Shown in pieces: positions 32,738 through 46,321 of a stretch of 64,000 nucleotides of DNA (its first letter is position 1; every line of letters starts with the position of its first letter). A model generated the notes under the pieces. It saw only the letters and a list, made by a program, of their open reading frames with translations, was not told the DNA's origin and searched no databases. Both the position numbers and the translations under genes were made by a program. The DNA is from Ligustrum vulgare (taxonomy: Eukaryota > Streptophyta > Magnoliopsida > Lamiales > Oleaceae), in assembly GCA_963555705.1 (NCBI GenBank), contig OY743169.1:8494014-8558013 (forward strand). Reading direction: 5' to 3'.

Positions 32738-33536
32738 TGTTGGAGAATTTTCCCTTGCACAATCACAAAGTAACAAGTTATTCTCGATATGTGACAATTA
32801 ATTGAAATGATAAGATTAACAAGAATCAATAGTAAGAGAAAACTCCCTAAAATCTTGATAATGCCACGATCGTGTGGCTAGAACCGAGGGCTCAGAAATT
32901 GCCCCAATAACCACAATCGGCAACACCACATGAAACAGGGAAGATCACACTCCGAGGCAATCCACAACCCACAAGTTTTCACCAAGAAACCGTACCAAAC
33001 AGATACCTATTACCCGACGCACGAAGGTGCGGTGAACAAGCGCCGAGCACGAAGAAGGAGGCGGAAGAAGCAGCCCACCAAGAAGGAGGCAGCAAAACCA
33101 GAGGCCAAAGAAGGAGCAAGGTCGCAGGTTTACCAAGTTCACAGAGAAGAGAGAAGCCAGACACTGCCGCGGTCACGAAGAGAGAGCAAGAGAGAGGCCC
33201 TTTTTTGAGTGTGTCGTGAGTTATGAGAGTGAGGGAGTAGATATATAGGATAGGTAGGTTTAGGTCTAGGTTTTAATTAGGGAATGGGTCGAGAGCCTAA
33301 TTAAAAAACTCGAGCCGCCAATCGAATCCACCTATCGAGCAACTGGGCCAATGACCCAATTAACACCTCAATATAAGGTGGCAAAGTTCCTAACCTGTTC
33401 ACTCTTAGGTTACGCATATTGTGGTTTAATTGGGGCATAAAATACTTCGATCATGGGCCGAAGGCCTACGAAGCAAAAAACTGACCCGATGTTTCATCAT
33501 CGCCCCCGGGGTTTGTTTGGGACCAAAATCCCAACA
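32738..33536 (-). repeat. Element D 3' LTR
   Basis: 799 bp, TGTTGGAGAATTTTCCC to AAAATCCCAACA. An antisense 92-codon ORF rich in Arg and Lys (32930-33208) is also open in the other LTR. Confidence 0.9.
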
Positions 33537-33615
33537 AACCTCCACCTTGGTACCGAACAAACCTGCAAAAAACAAAACAATACATGTTTAGTAGTTGCAA
33601 GATTAAATTCCTAAA

Positions 33616-36600
33616 CTAATCGGACCTTTTCATACCTGTACCGATATTTAGAAGCAATAGACAACTTCTAAATTTTACCAAAGTGAGCACCTTTGTGCCC
33701 ATATCTGCAGGGTTATAATCTGTATGCACTTTTTCAAGTTTAATTTCATCTTGAGAAACAATATTCCTAATAAAGTGTAATCTAACATCAATGTGTTTAG
33801 TACGTTCATGAAAAACAGGGCTCTTACATAAATGAATAGCTGATTGACTATCAGAATATACTGTTACACTTTCATTTAAGGCTCCTAGTTCCTTAAGTAA
33901 TCCTTTAAACCACAAAGCTTCTTTAAAGATTTCGGTAACAACAATATATTCAGACTCAGTAGTAGAGAGAGCAACAATATGTTGGAGCTGAGACTTCCAA
34001 CTAACACATGAGTCACACAAAGTAAACACATAAGAGGAAGTAGATTTCCTATTATCTCTATCTCCACCATAATCAGCATCAATAAAACCTTTCAATTTCA
34101 CATTATTAGATTTGCACTTATAGATTAAACCCACATTATAAGTGTCACTAAGATACCTAAGTAGCCACTTCAAGGATTCCCAATGAGTGGGGCCAGGATT
34201 AGACATGTACCTGCTCAAAGTACTAACAGCAAAGGCCAAATCTGGCCGAGTACAAACCATCAGATACATCACAGAACCAATCACATTAGAATATGGTATA
34301 TTACTCATATAAGCTATTTCTTCCTCATTCGCAGGTGATTGATCTTTTGTTAAAACAAAATGATTTCCAAGAGGTACAGAAGCAGGTTTACAATTTATCA
34401 TACCAAACTTTTTTAACACATTTTGCACATAGGGAGTTTGATGCAAGAATAAACAAGAATTAGACCTATTTCTTTCAATTTCCATACCCAAAATACGTTT
34501 AGCATGGCCTAGGTCCTTCATATCAAATTCCTTTTTTAACTCATTTTTAATCTTGTCTACTAAAGTCATGTTAGAACCAATTAATAACATGTCATCCACA
34601 TAAAGTAACAAATACACACACTCATCAGTGTTGTGATGCATATAGTATAGACAATGATCAAACTCACTCCTCTTGAAACCAATAGAAAGCACATAAGAAT
34701 CAAATTTCTTGTACCACTGTCTAGGTGATTGTTTTAAACCATATAATGATTTTTTAAGAAAACACACATGATCAGCTTTTTCTTTATCTTCAAAACCTTT
34801 GGGTTGAAACATAAAAAATTTCTCTTCAAGATCTCCATGTAAAAAAGTAGTTTTCACATCAAGTTGTTCAAGTTCCCAGTCATAATACGCAACAAAAGCA
34901 AGCATGACTCTAATGGTGGTATACTTAACAACGGGCGAGAAAATCTCATTATAGTCTACCCCTTCCTTTTGTGTATACCCCTTGGCAACTATCCTAGCCT
35001 TATATCTCACAGGCTCATTCTCAGTGGTACCCTCCTTCACCTTGTAAATCCATTTGCAGCCTACAATTGATTTATCTCTTGGTCTATCCACTAAAACCCA
35101 AGTTTGATTCTTATGGAGCGATTCCATCTCCTCTTTCATGACACTAACCCAAAATTTCCTATTTTCACTTCTCATAGCCTCCTCGTAAGTATTGGGCTCT
35201 TTATCAGCTAGGTCTTGGTAACTAGCATAGGCTATGACGTAGTCGGACATTCTTTGGGGTTCTCTATGTGGTCTTCTTTCCCTATCTCTAGCTAACTGAT
35301 AGCCATCCAAAGGGTTATGGTCAACAGGATGATCTATAGGGTCATCTTCTTCAAATTCTACATTCTCGTGATCTTGTTGAGGGTTACTCTTCACCTCACT
35401 CAAGGTAATGGGGATAGGGATTCTAACACTCTCCACCTCAGGTGAGGATTCATCTCCACCTATCTCTAGCTGTTCTTCGTTTCCTAGACAAGGCATCTCA
35501 GACTCATTAAAAGTGACATCTCTGCTGATGATTATTCTCACGCCTTTTTGACTTCTGTCCCACAACCTATACCTTTTAACACTTTCAGGATATCCTAGAA
35601 AAACACACTTTCTAGCTCTAGGTTCTAACTTTCCCTCACTTTGATGAGAAAACGCAGTACAACCAAAAGTTCTAAGCATAGAATAATCTGCACATTTACC
35701 ATACCATTTTTCATATGGTGTATCACCATTCAAGGCAGCGGAAGGAGTCATATTAATCAGATAGCATGCAGTCATAACAACTTCACCCCAAAAAGATTTA
35801 GGCACACCAGAGCTTAACATCATACATCTAACCTTATCAAGTAATGTACGATTCATCCTTTCAGTAACCCCATTTTGCTGGGGAGTGTAAGGCACAGTTC
35901 TATGTCTAGTAATGCCATTATCTTTACACATATTGTCAAAATCAGAATTGCAGAATTCAAGACCATTATCAATTCTCAAATATTTTATATTTCTACCTGT
36001 CTGATTCTCCACCTGTAATTTCCAAGTTTTAAACTTTTCAAAAGTTTCAGATTTATCTTTCAACAAATAAATCCACACACGTCTGGAGAAATCATCAATA
36101 ATGGACAGAAAATATTTGTTACCACCAAAAGTGGGATTACTCCCAGGGCCCCATAAGTCAGAATGAATGTATTCAAGCATTCTAGTTGTCCGGTGTGTGC
36201 TGGATGCAAAAAACATCCTGTGATGTTTCCCAAGCACACAATGATCACAAAATGGCATGTCAGACACCTTATCCTTTCCAAACACACCCTTATCATTCAA
36301 AAATTTTAGACCTTTAACACTCACATGTGCAAGTCTATTGTGCCATTTTTGTGTGTGATCGGTGTCAATGGATGCAATAGTATGGTTTTCACCACTTACT
36401 ACTTCAGCATGAGTTGTGTAAATGCCATTTTTCTTAGTGGCCTTAAAGGCCCTAAGTTCACCTTTAAACATTTTAATCATCCTGTCACCAAGCCTCCCAG
36501 TGAAACCTGCATTTTCTAACTCTCCCACCGATATAAAATTTCTACCCATATGTGGAATGTACCTAACATTCTTCAATGTATGCACAAAACCATTTTCAAA

Positions 36601-37644
36601 TTTGACAATAACATCACCAACACCTGTAATGTTATATGCGACTCCACCCCATGCAACAACATGACCATGATCAGACTCATGCAAATGATCAAACCAATGC
36701 TTATGAGAAGTGACATGAAATGATGCACCAGAGTCAAGAATCCATTCATCAGTATGGGAGTTCATAGATAGGTTAATTTCACTAGGCTTGTGATCTAAGA
36801 GGACGTAAACCTCACCAGGTTCATTATGTTTTGGTGCCACAATATTCGCCTCCCCTTGTTCACTCCCCTTTATTTTATTTTTCTCCTTATAACAATCACT
36901 AATAAAGTGTCCTAACTGACCACAATCATAGCATTTTCTACCTACAGCTTTCCCTCGTGATTTGGATCTACTTCTACCCTTTTTCTTGCTACCACTACTT
37001 TGTCCGCTCCCACTATTTCCACCACCCTTTGTTTGAGTCCTACCTCTCATAAAGTGGACCTCCCCTTGCTTTCTCCCACCTTTCTCAACTCTAATCTCCC
37101 TATCCTTACTCTTAAGTGAATCAATGACTACCTCCGGGGTAAGGGTCTCCCTCCCATACTTGATAGCATTCTTAACATCCTTATAAATGTCAGGAATGGC
37201 ACTCAATAAAATTATGGCCTTGTATTCTTCAGGCACTTTATCACCACAATTTGTGATATCTTGAACAAGTTTATTGAAAATATCAAGATTGTCATCTAAT
37301 CCCTTTGAATGATCGATTTTGAAACTGAAAAAGCATTCAAGAAGAAAAAGTTTGTTCGGGGTGGATTGTGTTAAGTAAAGTTCTTGTAACTTTTTCCAAA
37401 GAGCTTCAGTAGTATCGTGTTTACCAACTTTTCGTAAAACACTATCAGATAAGTGCAAGATAATAGAAGTATAAGCAAGTTCATCAAATTCCTTTTTCTG
37501 TTCTTCAGTCACAGTAGCAGGAAAAGAATTATCAATAGCTTTAGAAACTTTTTGCTGAACTAAAATACCTTTCATTTTCTGTTTCCAAATAGAAAAATCA
37601 CCCTTTCCATTAAAGACACTCAAGTAAAAATGATGTGCAGACAT
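33616..37644 (-). CDS. Ty1/copia Gag-Pol polyprotein
   Basis: The 1342-aa polyprotein is complete. Domains in order are the UBN2-type gag, zinc knuckle [14 protein letters not shown] (about 36893-36936), protease DSGAS (about 36725), and integrase with its zinc domain and DDE core ([25 protein letters not shown]). Reverse transcriptase follows with YVDD (about 34590), then RNase H with DADYGGD and STTESEY near the C terminus. Domain order PR-IN-RT-RH defines Ty1/copia, and the sequence resembles Tnt1-type Tork elements. No stop or frameshift is present. One oddity is Ile in place of the common Thr before the second integrase Asp. It may still be functional. Confidence 0.93.
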   Translation of the reverse strand: MSAHHFYLSVFNGKGDFSIWKQKMKGILVQQKVSKAIDNSFPATVTEEQKKEFDELAYTSIILHLSDSVLRKVGKHDTTEALWKKLQELYLTQSTPNKLFLLECFFSFKIDHSKGLDDNLDIFNKLVQDITNCGDKVPEEYKAIILLSAIPDIYKDVKNAIKYGRETLTPEVVIDSLKSKDREIRVEKGGRKQGEVHFMRGRTQTKGGGNSGSGQSSGSKKKGRSRSKSRGKAVGRKCYDCGQLGHFISDCYKEKNKIKGSEQGEANIVAPKHNEPGEVYVLLDHKPSEINLSMNSHTDEWILDSGASFHVTSHKHWFDHLHESDHGHVVAWGGVAYNITGVGDVIVKFENGFVHTLKNVRYIPHMGRNFISVGELENAGFTGRLGDRMIKMFKGELRAFKATKKNGIYTTHAEVVSGENHTIASIDTDHTQKWHNRLAHVSVKGLKFLNDKGVFGKDKVSDMPFCDHCVLGKHHRMFFASSTHRTTRMLEYIHSDLWGPGSNPTFGGNKYFLSIIDDFSRRVWIYLLKDKSETFEKFKTWKLQVENQTGRNIKYLRIDNGLEFCNSDFDNMCKDNGITRHRTVPYTPQQNGVTERMNRTLLDKVRCMMLSSGVPKSFWGEVVMTACYLINMTPSAALNGDTPYEKWYGKCADYSMLRTFGCTAFSHQSEGKLEPRARKCVFLGYPESVKRYRLWDRSQKGVRIIISRDVTFNESEMPCLGNEEQLEIGGDESSPEVESVRIPIPITLSEVKSNPQQDHENVEFEEDDPIDHPVDHNPLDGYQLARDRERRPHREPQRMSDYVIAYASYQDLADKEPNTYEEAMRSENRKFWVSVMKEEMESLHKNQTWVLVDRPRDKSIVGCKWIYKVKEGTTENEPVRYKARIVAKGYTQKEGVDYNEIFSPVVKYTTIRVMLAFVAYYDWELEQLDVKTTFLHGDLEEKFFMFQPKGFEDKEKADHVCFLKKSLYGLKQSPRQWYKKFDSYVLSIGFKRSEFDHCLYYMHHNTDECVYLLLYVDDMLLIGSNMTLVDKIKNELKKEFDMKDLGHAKRILGMEIERNRSNSCLFLHQTPYVQNVLKKFGMINCKPASVPLGNHFVLTKDQSPANEEEIAYMSNIPYSNVIGSVMYLMVCTRPDLAFAVSTLSRYMSNPGPTHWESLKWLLRYLSDTYNVGLIYKCKSNNVKLKGFIDADYGGDRDNRKSTSSYVFTLCDSCVSWKSQLQHIVALSTTESEYIVVTEIFKEALWFKGLLKELGALNESVTVYSDSQSAIHLCKSPVFHERTKHIDVRLHFIRNIVSQDEIKLEKVHTDYNPADMGTKVLTLVKFRSCLLLLNIGTGMKRSD

Positions 37645-38375
37645 ATTTCAAGAAAACAAGCAACGCACCACAATGGAATAATATGCAGCTCAAAGAGAAT
37701 TTCACACAGAAACCTAAAAGGCTGCAATATATACGCCGTTCTAAACTCTCAGGATTCCGTGAGACTCAAAAGATCTCAGGTCAAGAGAATCTTCGACACA
37801 GGTAAGGTCAAGGGAAACAATTCTAATATCAAGAGCAACACGAGATAGACAATCACCAAGATGTATCAAGAACAAGTATGAAATCACAGGTATGAAATCA
37901 GCAATATCCTAAATCACAGGGTATGAAATCAGCAATATCCCAAATCACAGGTAATAACAATTAAATCCTATAACTAGCAACATGCAACCACAAGCCTAAT
38001 GGTCACCCCACACGATGACCTGCTATTACAGAAATTTAAAGGTGGTCAGCCAATTTACCAGAGCAGACTTCTCTGTGTCCGTAATAAGGAGTGATGCGAA
38101 AATTATTTATTTATTTTAGCGAAGTTTGCAATCAGCTATCCCTCGATGTAGGAAGACTCAGCACTAAGCAATAATGACCTACACAGTGATTGCAAAACAA
38201 AAAACACCCGAAAATAATCAGTCAAGAATTTTCAGACAACACTAAGTAATTGAAAATTTCAATGACAAAAATAATTTTTGCAATGTAACAGTGAATAGAG
38301 GTGAATAAAAAATTATCAAATTCCAACGAATGTCACGAATCAGCCGATCAGTCAGACACCGCTCTGATACCAGTT
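37645..38375 (-). other. Element D leader and primer-binding site
   Basis: About 730 bases of untranslated leader lie between the 5' LTR and the polyprotein start. Near 37880-37950 there is a short GGTATGAAATCAGCAATATCC tandem repeat. The primer-binding site is the reverse complement of 38361-38372 (TGGTATCAGAGC). No ORF of note. Confidence 0.8.
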
Positions 38376-39175
38376 TGTTGGAGAATTTCCCCTTGCACAG
38401 TCACAAAGTAACAAGTTTTTCTCGATATGTGACAATTAATTGAAATGATAATATTAACAAGAATCAATAGTAAGAGAAAAATCCCTAAAATCTTGATAAT
38501 GCCACGATCGTGTGGCTAGAAACGAGGGCTCAGAAATTGCCCCAATAACCACAATCGGCAACACCACATGAAACAGGAAAGATCACACTCCGAGGAAACC
38601 CACAACCCACAAGTTTTCACCAAGAAACCGTACCAAACAGAGGCCTATTACCGGACGCACGAAGGTGCGGTGAACAAGCGCCGCGCACGAAGAAGGAGGT
38701 GGAAGAAGCAGCCCACCATGAAGGAGGCAGCAAAACCAGAGGCCAAAGAAGGAGCAAGGTCACAGGTTTACCAAGTTCACAGAGAAGAGAGAAGCCAGAC
38801 ACTGCCGCGGTCACGAAGAGAGAGCAAGAGAGAGGCCCTTTTTTGAGTGTGTCGTGAGTTATGAGAGTGAGGGAGTAGATATATAGGATAGGTAGGTTTA
38901 GGTCTAGGTTTTAATTAGGGAATGGGTCGAGAGCCTAATTAAAAAACTCGGGCCGCCAATCGGATCCACCTATCGAGCAACTGGGCCAATGACCCAATTA
39001 ACACCTCAAGATAGGGTGGCAAAGTTCCTAACCTATTCACTCTTGGGTTACGCATATTGTGGTTTAATTGGGGCATAAAGTACTTCGATCATGGGCCGAA
39101 GGCTTACGAAGCAAAAAACCGACCCGATGTTTCATCATCGCCCCCGGGGTTTTTTTTGGGACCAAAATCCCAACA
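38376..39175 (-). repeat. Element D 5' LTR
   Basis: 800 bp, matching 32738-33536 at about 97% by eye, with a CTTAC duplication outside. The antisense basic ORF recurs at 38568-38846 with several amino-acid changes. Confidence 0.9.
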
Positions 39176-39180
39176 CTTAC

Positions 39181-40680
39181 AGTAATTAAAGAGGACCTGG
39201 AGAATGAGGTAATAAAGAATTATAGAGCCTGGGATGAGAAAGCAATTAGAATAAGTGAGAAGGGGGAGAACGTGAGAGCAAAGGAGGGAGAAGCTGTTAT
39301 GCAATAGCATATTCATTTCCTCATTTCTCATGATCTTGTGCTGAATATATAGAAGGGAAATAGAATATTCTAGAATTGGTTTATTGTAGAATGAGTTGTG
39401 CACTTGGGATGTGTTCGGAGGGGAATAATTGTGATAGGAAGAAGCAATAGACATGCTACAACACGCGAGAACAATGTTTGGTCACGGTCAGGGATGGCGA
39501 TTTTAGGTGGGTATTAAGGCATTAGTTAGGGTTCAATAAGTTTCAATTTCTAACCTTAAATGCTTTCCAATGATGCTACATTCACAATGTCATTCACATT
39601 ATTGTGAGGGGATTGTCATTCACAAATAGACTTATTGTTTTATAAAGGGCATCGCTCAGTAATTTCAGAGAGTAAAGGAAGAGAGTTTTCAGATTCTTGT
39701 TAGAGTGAAGGAAGAAAAGTGATGCACCCTTCACAAGTCTCTAATCTGTTTCAGGAACTGGGCCTATTTGGGTAACACTAAACCCTAAAGGAATCTTGTA
39801 CAATAGAGATTGGATGTTCACATATTTGAGTGATATTTGTCCTTTTTGAAAATATAGGATAGATTATGTGTCAAATTTCCATTGGTTATCACAATAAAAA
39901 AGAAAATTTAAAGTTATCTAAATTTGATGTTTTAACGAACTGACTGTCACAAATTTGTCTGGACAGTAGAGTATTAACAGAAAACGAAGTTTTGTTTAGC
40001 GCAGACCCCAGATGAATCTTGTTATCACAGATTCATCTGGATTACAAAATGTGAACAAACTAAATATACGATGCAGTACTTTAAGTAAATAAACACGATA
40101 TTTGAGCTTAATGTGGAAAAAAACTTAACAGGGAAATTCACGTGCCCGCACCCTGCGGACAAAAATCAACCACTATTGAAGAAAAGTGATTACACAGTTA
40201 AATCTAAGCTACATGATAAATTTACACATAAATCTATCAAACACCCAAGAAATAAATCACTCCCTGATTCTTCTATGTCGTGTAATATGAGCTGGCGTCC
40301 CACCACTATTTAGTAGCTTTCTTTGATACTGCAACGATCTTCAGCAAACTCGAACTCCCATTCGATCTCGATCCAAACCTCCTGTTTGATCTTCTGGCTA
40401 AAAGTCTTTTCTTCTCGTAGTGATTCACAAACTCCTCCCGAAGAAACAAAGTGAAGATGTTGAAGAAGTCATGTATATGTATAGCACCACACGAAAATTG
40501 TTGGCTTCAAGACCTCAGGCCATTTCAAATTTGTGTAGATTGGTTTTTAAACCGCCCAAAATCAGTGTAAGGTTATTTTTACTGTTTATCCGAACCTGCC
40601 AAATCGACGGAATTAATTTGGCCATTTCTCATATTCTCTTCTAGTTTCATTTCATTTCAATTGAAAGAGGAGGGCTTGAA
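39181..40680. other. Intergenic, no gene recognised
   Basis: Continues the flank of element D. Minus-strand ORF 39104-39454 spans the LTR boundary and is chance. Short ORFs at 40113 and 40420 show no recognisable domain. Confidence 0.35.
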
Positions 40681-41720
40681 GTGTAAATAAAAGTCAAGGA
40701 CCTACTTAAATGGATTTCAAACTTGAAAATTGCATTGGAAGTTATAACTGTGCGGCCACACGAGTTTTTCCCTGGAGCCGGCATGATCTCTCGTAGAAGG
40801 GTCAGAACCAAAATTTTAAGCCTGTGAGCCCTCGAGATTTTTGCCTACGAGCCCGCACAGGTATCTGCTGGAAATTGGGTTGAGCTTTTTTCCGCGATTT
40901 TCAACGACTTTTCCTCCTCTTTCACCTAGGGTTTTCCAAAACCTATTTATACAACATATGAGGCACAAATTCCAGGCTTTTGGTCAGCCTCCTATCGAAG
41001 TCTCTTGTTGATTTTACATCAATTATTTGGGAGATTCATGCAAGGCAAAGTCGTGGAGATTAGAAGATTAACACGGGAATTCAACTCTTGATGCAAGATT
41101 TCTTTTCTTGTTGTTAATTTCATAAACTCCATCCCGTGTTATTATTTTTATTGTTTTTGTTCCTTAATCATGATGCGTTAATAATTTCAATGTTGGGATG
41201 AATGATGTAGCCTAACTTTATTATTTTAATTTCAAATTCCATTGTTTTAACGATTTCGTTGCATGTATTGATTTATTATTGTTTTTAATACTTGAGTTGC
41301 TTGATCACCAATTCATAGGATAATGAGTTATTTTCATAATCCGAGAAGTGTGTTAATAACTTAGATCGAGGTAATAAATCCGATAATTGGACAATAGATA
41401 GAGATATACTCTTATTATTATTACAGTCATTATAAGAGTTCTTGTATTTCATGCACTTAATTAAGGAATAATTCTGACCCGCTGCAGAGATACATGATTG
41501 ACTTAATTAGGTAGAGTTGATTTAAACCCGAGAGAGAAATTTCATAAGTATAAGTAAATTTGACCAAATACATTATTAGGAAATAAAATTGGGAATTGAG
41601 TTAATTTAATTGGTTAGGTAAGATTTGGATTCCTAACTAATTTAGAATCATTTTTAAAAAAAAATCGCAATTTTATTTTTTTAGTTTAATTCGTTAGTTT
41701 TAGTTTAAAATCTCAAACTC
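40681..41720 (+). repeat. Possible LTR or leader remnant of an old gypsy element
   Basis: The stretch has a layout common in plant gypsy LTRs: a TATA-like CCTATTTATACAACATATG at about 40947, then AT-rich text with TTAATAACTTAGATCGAG-like wording and no coding frame. No partner LTR or primer-binding site was found, so this is a weak call. Confidence 0.3.
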
Positions 41721-43229
41721 TTTCGTCCGTTCAAATAGGGATATGAGCTAACATATTTCGGTACTTAATAGCAATCTCCGTAGGACAATAATCCGGACTC
41801 CTAGGTCCATTTTGTTACTTCTCACAACCAGATATTTCCCATCGTGAAATATTAATGAACAATAAACGAAGTTAAAAGGCAAGTCTCTCACCTTGCATCC
41901 CTGAAGGCATATCCTACGATTTACCCCATTCATCAAGGCCCAAGGTACGGCAATGGGACCCCCTAAGGTGTGGGCTACACCCATTAAAATTGTCAACAAA
42001 TACTTAGAGTAGAAATGAATTAGAATTCTCATAAATTTCGAAAAATCTCTTTAAATACTATGCCCATGTTTGAGACCCGTTACTTCAAAATAATGTGGTT
42101 TGTAATAGTAAATTTTGGAGACTGTATGGTTAAAAATAAAGAATGTTTTTGAATTTATGTATAATTGAAAATGAGTTTTGAAAATAATGAGACTTGAATT
42201 AATATGTATTAAACAAGAGCTAAATTGTTTGTATAGTTTTTTGTTGTCCACACATGTGTAATGCACGGAAGTTGAAAATCTAAATAAAATATATATAATG
42301 AGCATTTTGTTTACGCTCCTATTTAATATTGTTTAAAAAGAGTTTGTTTGAAATTAATAGTGATTTTTAGGAGAATGTGTAGTTAAAAGTAGTGAATCCT
42401 TTACGACTTTATATCTAATATTATTTTATTGATAAATGTATGAAAGAAAAATGTGTTAAAAATTTATAGGAGGGCAAACATGAGCTATATATGTTAATAA
42501 TTTTTTTTAAAAAAAGTTTTACCATTATTTTTCGAAATATAATAATTATTTTAATATTTTAATAAAATTGGGGACCAATGCATTGTTTCACCATTTTTGC
42601 GAAGAAACGTGGCCATAAATTAAGTGTTTTAGCGTATGTACCACAAACATATCAACTCGATTTTTGAATTTAACATTCAATAAATAAAATTTTCTTTTAA
42701 ATTTTTTTTTTGAACTACATTAGGCTCATACAATATATGTAGAAGACTCAACTTACACATTATCTTTAGGACCCACTTTTTTTTATATATTATTCTTCAT
42801 CATATTCTTCACAAAAGAGATGTAAAATATATTTTTTTGGTATATTTTTATTTTTTACATTGTTATTTTAAACGCATATTCTTCAAAAAACACACTTGAA
42901 AACATCATTTCCCCTCAAGATATCTTTGTTTGATCATTGCGCAGCTTCTATTTGAGACCCATTATTTGAGAATAACGAGATTTATAATAATAATTTTTTG
43001 GAGAATGTGTGATTAAAAGTAAGTAATTCTTTTTGGTTTATGAGTAAATGATTTTATTGATAGAACGTGTGAATGAAATTGAATTTTGAAACAAGATTTT
43101 GAATAATGAGTACCAAACAAGACGAGCATCTTCTTCCAACTGCAACGCGACATATTATCACACTTCCAATGCTACACCAATAGTTGGAATACCACTTTTT
43201 TTTATGGAATTCATTTTCTTGGCATGAGT
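41721..43229. other. Intergenic, AT-rich, no gene recognised
   Basis: Two minus-strand ORFs of 84-94 codons (41748-42032 and 42051-42305) have no motif. Repeated GAGACCCGTTACTT/GAGACCCATTATTT stretches near 42070 and 42955 indicate dispersed repeats. Confidence 0.4.
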
Positions 43230-45165
43230 CAAATCAACCTAAATTCTTTGTTTTGAAGGAATTCTAATTCCAAGGGGGAGGTGAATTTATTTTACATGAA
43301 AAAAAATTTGATCAATTTCGTTATGTTTGATCATTTTTGTTGTTGTTAATTAAGTTATTTTATTTTTCAAAAATTATGTGGGAGAAAATTAAAAAAAGTA
43401 TATATTTTTTGCTTAAAATAGCTAAATTTTGTTTTATTTGTCATGAAAAATAATGTCAATCAAACAATAAAAGTTAAAAAATTTCCCACATTTTTCACCT
43501 AAAAAATTAAACCAATCAAACACATTAAACTTTCAATTCCTAGAAATTCAATTTCATGGAATTCATTTTCTTTCTACCCAAATTTCACCATCGCTATAAA
43601 ACGCAGCATTTTTTTTCCTCTGTGTTGTGCCCCTAGGAGAGAAGTTACACCCACGTTAAATTTTTTGTTATTCTCTTTTGACGGCCCCTTATTTTGTGTT
43701 TGAGTTTTCGATCCGTGGTATGATTGAAAAATTAATTATTTGTTCCAACAATTAGGGTGCGTTTGATACGCATTATTTTCCATGGAAAATATGATTTCCT
43801 ATGTGATTTTCCAACTTTGCGCTATTTGGTTGCCTAAGTTTTCTATGAAATTCATTTTTCCACTTGCCTCGAAATTCGGTATTTTCTAGGGGTGGACATG
43901 GTTCGGTTTGGTTCTGGTTCCATTGGAACCAAACCGAACCATGAACAGATGATTTTTTTACCAATGGAACTAATCGGTTTTTATAAAGATATGAAACCAA
44001 ACCGGAACCAAACCGCTCGGTTCTGGTTTGGTTCCCAGTACATTACTTGAATTTTAAAATATAAAAGCAAATTATCATCACATACCATATCCACGACCAT
44101 AAGTTAGTACTTAGTAATGATTAACGAAATTCATTTACCAAAGTCTAAACCAATACACAAATATCAAGTTACATCTCCATACAAAATATTATCTAATAAA
44201 AATGATTTAAAAATGTAGACGAATGAATTATTGATAGAGATTAATTATATCAAGCTACATGATTACGTCTTCATTCTTACCTAGAAACTATTAGCATAAA
44301 ACGAAAACGAAAACACAAAATTAATGCACGAAACACAAGATGATGCCTATAATCTCATAATACCTCTTTGAACTACAAGTATCATATTTTAGGACGAGTT
44401 AACAAATGTCCAGATTTCATAAAAAATGTGAGGGATATGTAATGCATGAAATCTTCCACCGAGTAAAAGGAGATGTGAGAGCCACATTGAAATATTTTCA
44501 GTTACACAGTAAGCAAAACCTCTTACAAGCTACATATCAAAAATGGAAAAGGAAAAATAAGAGAGGATTAAAGAAAAATAAATTTAGATTTCTGACGGTA
44601 TAAACAAGCTAAAACCTAGATTACCAAAAGATTAGATAAAGTTAATTTTTTAACTTTTAAAAATAGTTAAAAAAAAATGATCTAAAAGTGGGCTTGGGGT
44701 TAGGTTCTTGGTTCTAGAACAAGAACCGGAACCGGAACCAAAATCGTTTGGTTCTCCATACTAAGAACCAAACCATTAATTTTTTTTTTTGTAAAACCGA
44801 ACCAAACTGCTCGGTTTGGTTTAGTCCGGTTATTTTATCCACCCCTAGTATTTTCCATGAAAATCCTATATAATTTTCGTTACGTTTGATCTTTTTTGTT
44901 GTTGTTAATTGATTTTATTTTTTTTCTAAAAATTTACATTATTATTATCAAGTTCAAACGTGTGAAAAAGTAATTTTTTTATTAAAATAAATCAATTTTA
45001 CTTTATTTTTCATGAAAAATAATGTCAATCAAACAATAAAAGTTGAAAAATTCTCTACTTTTTCCACCTAGAATAATTAAACCAATCAAACACATTAAAT
45101 TTCCAATTATCAAGAATTCAATTCTGTAAAATTCATTTTTTTTCCACCCGCTGTCAAAAACGCTG
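43230..45165. repeat. Two copies of a dispersed AT-rich repeat, the second split by a hAT MITE
   Basis: Copy one (about 43290-43590) and copy two (about 44870-45150) share TTTGTTGTTGTTAATT, AATAATGTCAATCAAACAAT and AATTAAACCAATCAAACACA blocks. Copy two extends left to about 43755 and is interrupted by the hAT MITE at 43887-44847. No coding sequence was seen. Confidence 0.6.
43887..44847. mobile_element. hAT-type MITE
   Basis: The ends are TAGGGGTGGACATGG and TTATCCACCCCTA, flanked by a perfect 8-bp duplication GTATTTTC (43879-43886 and 44848-44855). The subterminal regions are rich in GGTTCGGTTTGG and its complement. No transposase is encoded; short ORFs inside are chance. Confidence 0.88.
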
Positions 45166-46321
45166 CCCTAGAATAAAACAGGTGGGGTGTGGAAATTGGC
45201 TTTTACCCAACATTCAGTGAACCAATTAAAAATGCATTTTCCTCAAATTGCAATAATACTTTTCTACCTCGGCGGTGGTGGGGGAAAAAAAAAATGAAAA
45301 CAGCACGAAGAATTAAACGGTACAAAAAAAAAGCGGAAACAAAGACGGTATTTTAGCAGCGACAAACACAGATAACAGGGGCTATATATTTTTCATCCTG
45401 GCTGCTAAACATTATTCTACTGAAGTGATGATTTTAATACTACGTCTTTTCGTCCCGGCTGCTAAGCATTCATGAATTTTTTCAAATTCCAGAAAAAAAA
45501 TAATATACAAGTTTCTGCCCGAGAATAATGTTACAAAGTGTTCGGTGGTCAGAGTCGTCATTTTTTTTTTTGTTTATTTTGATATTTTTTAGATAGATAT
45601 GTGGTTAAAAATTGGAGAGAGAAAATGCACGTAATTAAAAAAGTAGTTTGAGAAATTTTGTTGTTTATAAATTGATTTATAAATTGTAATTATTGGATAA
45701 AAGAACGACGTGTTAAATAGTGATCGGTGGCCTTTTAAATTGATTTACTTGAATTTTTAGTTAAAATGTGTGGTTAAAAATTGAAGAGAGAATATATGTG
45801 ATTAAAAAGTGATTTGAGAAATTTTGTAATTTAAATTTTGATTTAAACAATAACTGCCGAATACAACCTTATTATCCAAGTTTCTGCCGCCTCTATTTGG
45901 TAAATTGTTTACATAACAATATATTTTCTCAAATTACTTTTTAAATACATATTTTCCAAAATTACTTTTCAATCAAATATTTTACCTCTAAAAAATATCG
46001 CCTTTTTGTTTATAACCATTTTTTTTTACCAAATTAAGAAATTTATCCATACAAAATGAAATTGACCCATTATAATTTCATATATTTTTCACTCTCTTAT
46101 TTAACACAATCTCCAACACATTTTTATCTCTTAGCCTGTGTTCGGGTATAATGTTATAGATAAATATAATTATAACACATTACAATTTTCAATATCACTT
46201 TTTAACTACACACATTTTTCGAAATCACTTTTTATCCACAAATTCTATCTAAAAAACATAAATAACCCAAAAATTAACGGTGGCACTGATCACCGAACAT
46301 AGGCTTGATTTTTAATTACAC
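45166..46321. other. Intergenic with two small TIR repeats
   Basis: A TTTGGTA-family copy lies at about 45889-46036. A related element at 46133-46305 has AGCCTGTGTTCGGG and CACCGAACATAGGCT ends. The GGCTGCTAA motif occurs twice at 45400-45470. No gene was recognised. Confidence 0.45.

Larger units (their letters stand above)
32738..39175 (-). mobile_element. Element D: full-length Ty1/copia retrotransposon (Tork-like)
   Basis: This 6438-bp element is flanked by a perfect CTTAC duplication (32733-32737 and 39176-39180). It has LTRs of 799 and 800 bp, a Met-tRNA primer-binding site beside the right LTR, and a polypurine tract (AAGGTGGAGG on the minus strand) beside the left LTR. One uninterrupted polyprotein ORF fills the interior. 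The LTRs differ at roughly 27 sites by eye, about 3%, so it is clearly older than A and C although its ORF is still open. Confidence 0.93.

Noticed and set aside
39104..39454. 116-codon minus-strand ORF next to element D
   Set aside because: It spans the LTR boundary and the target duplication, so it postdates the insertion. The part outside the LTR has no recognisable domain.
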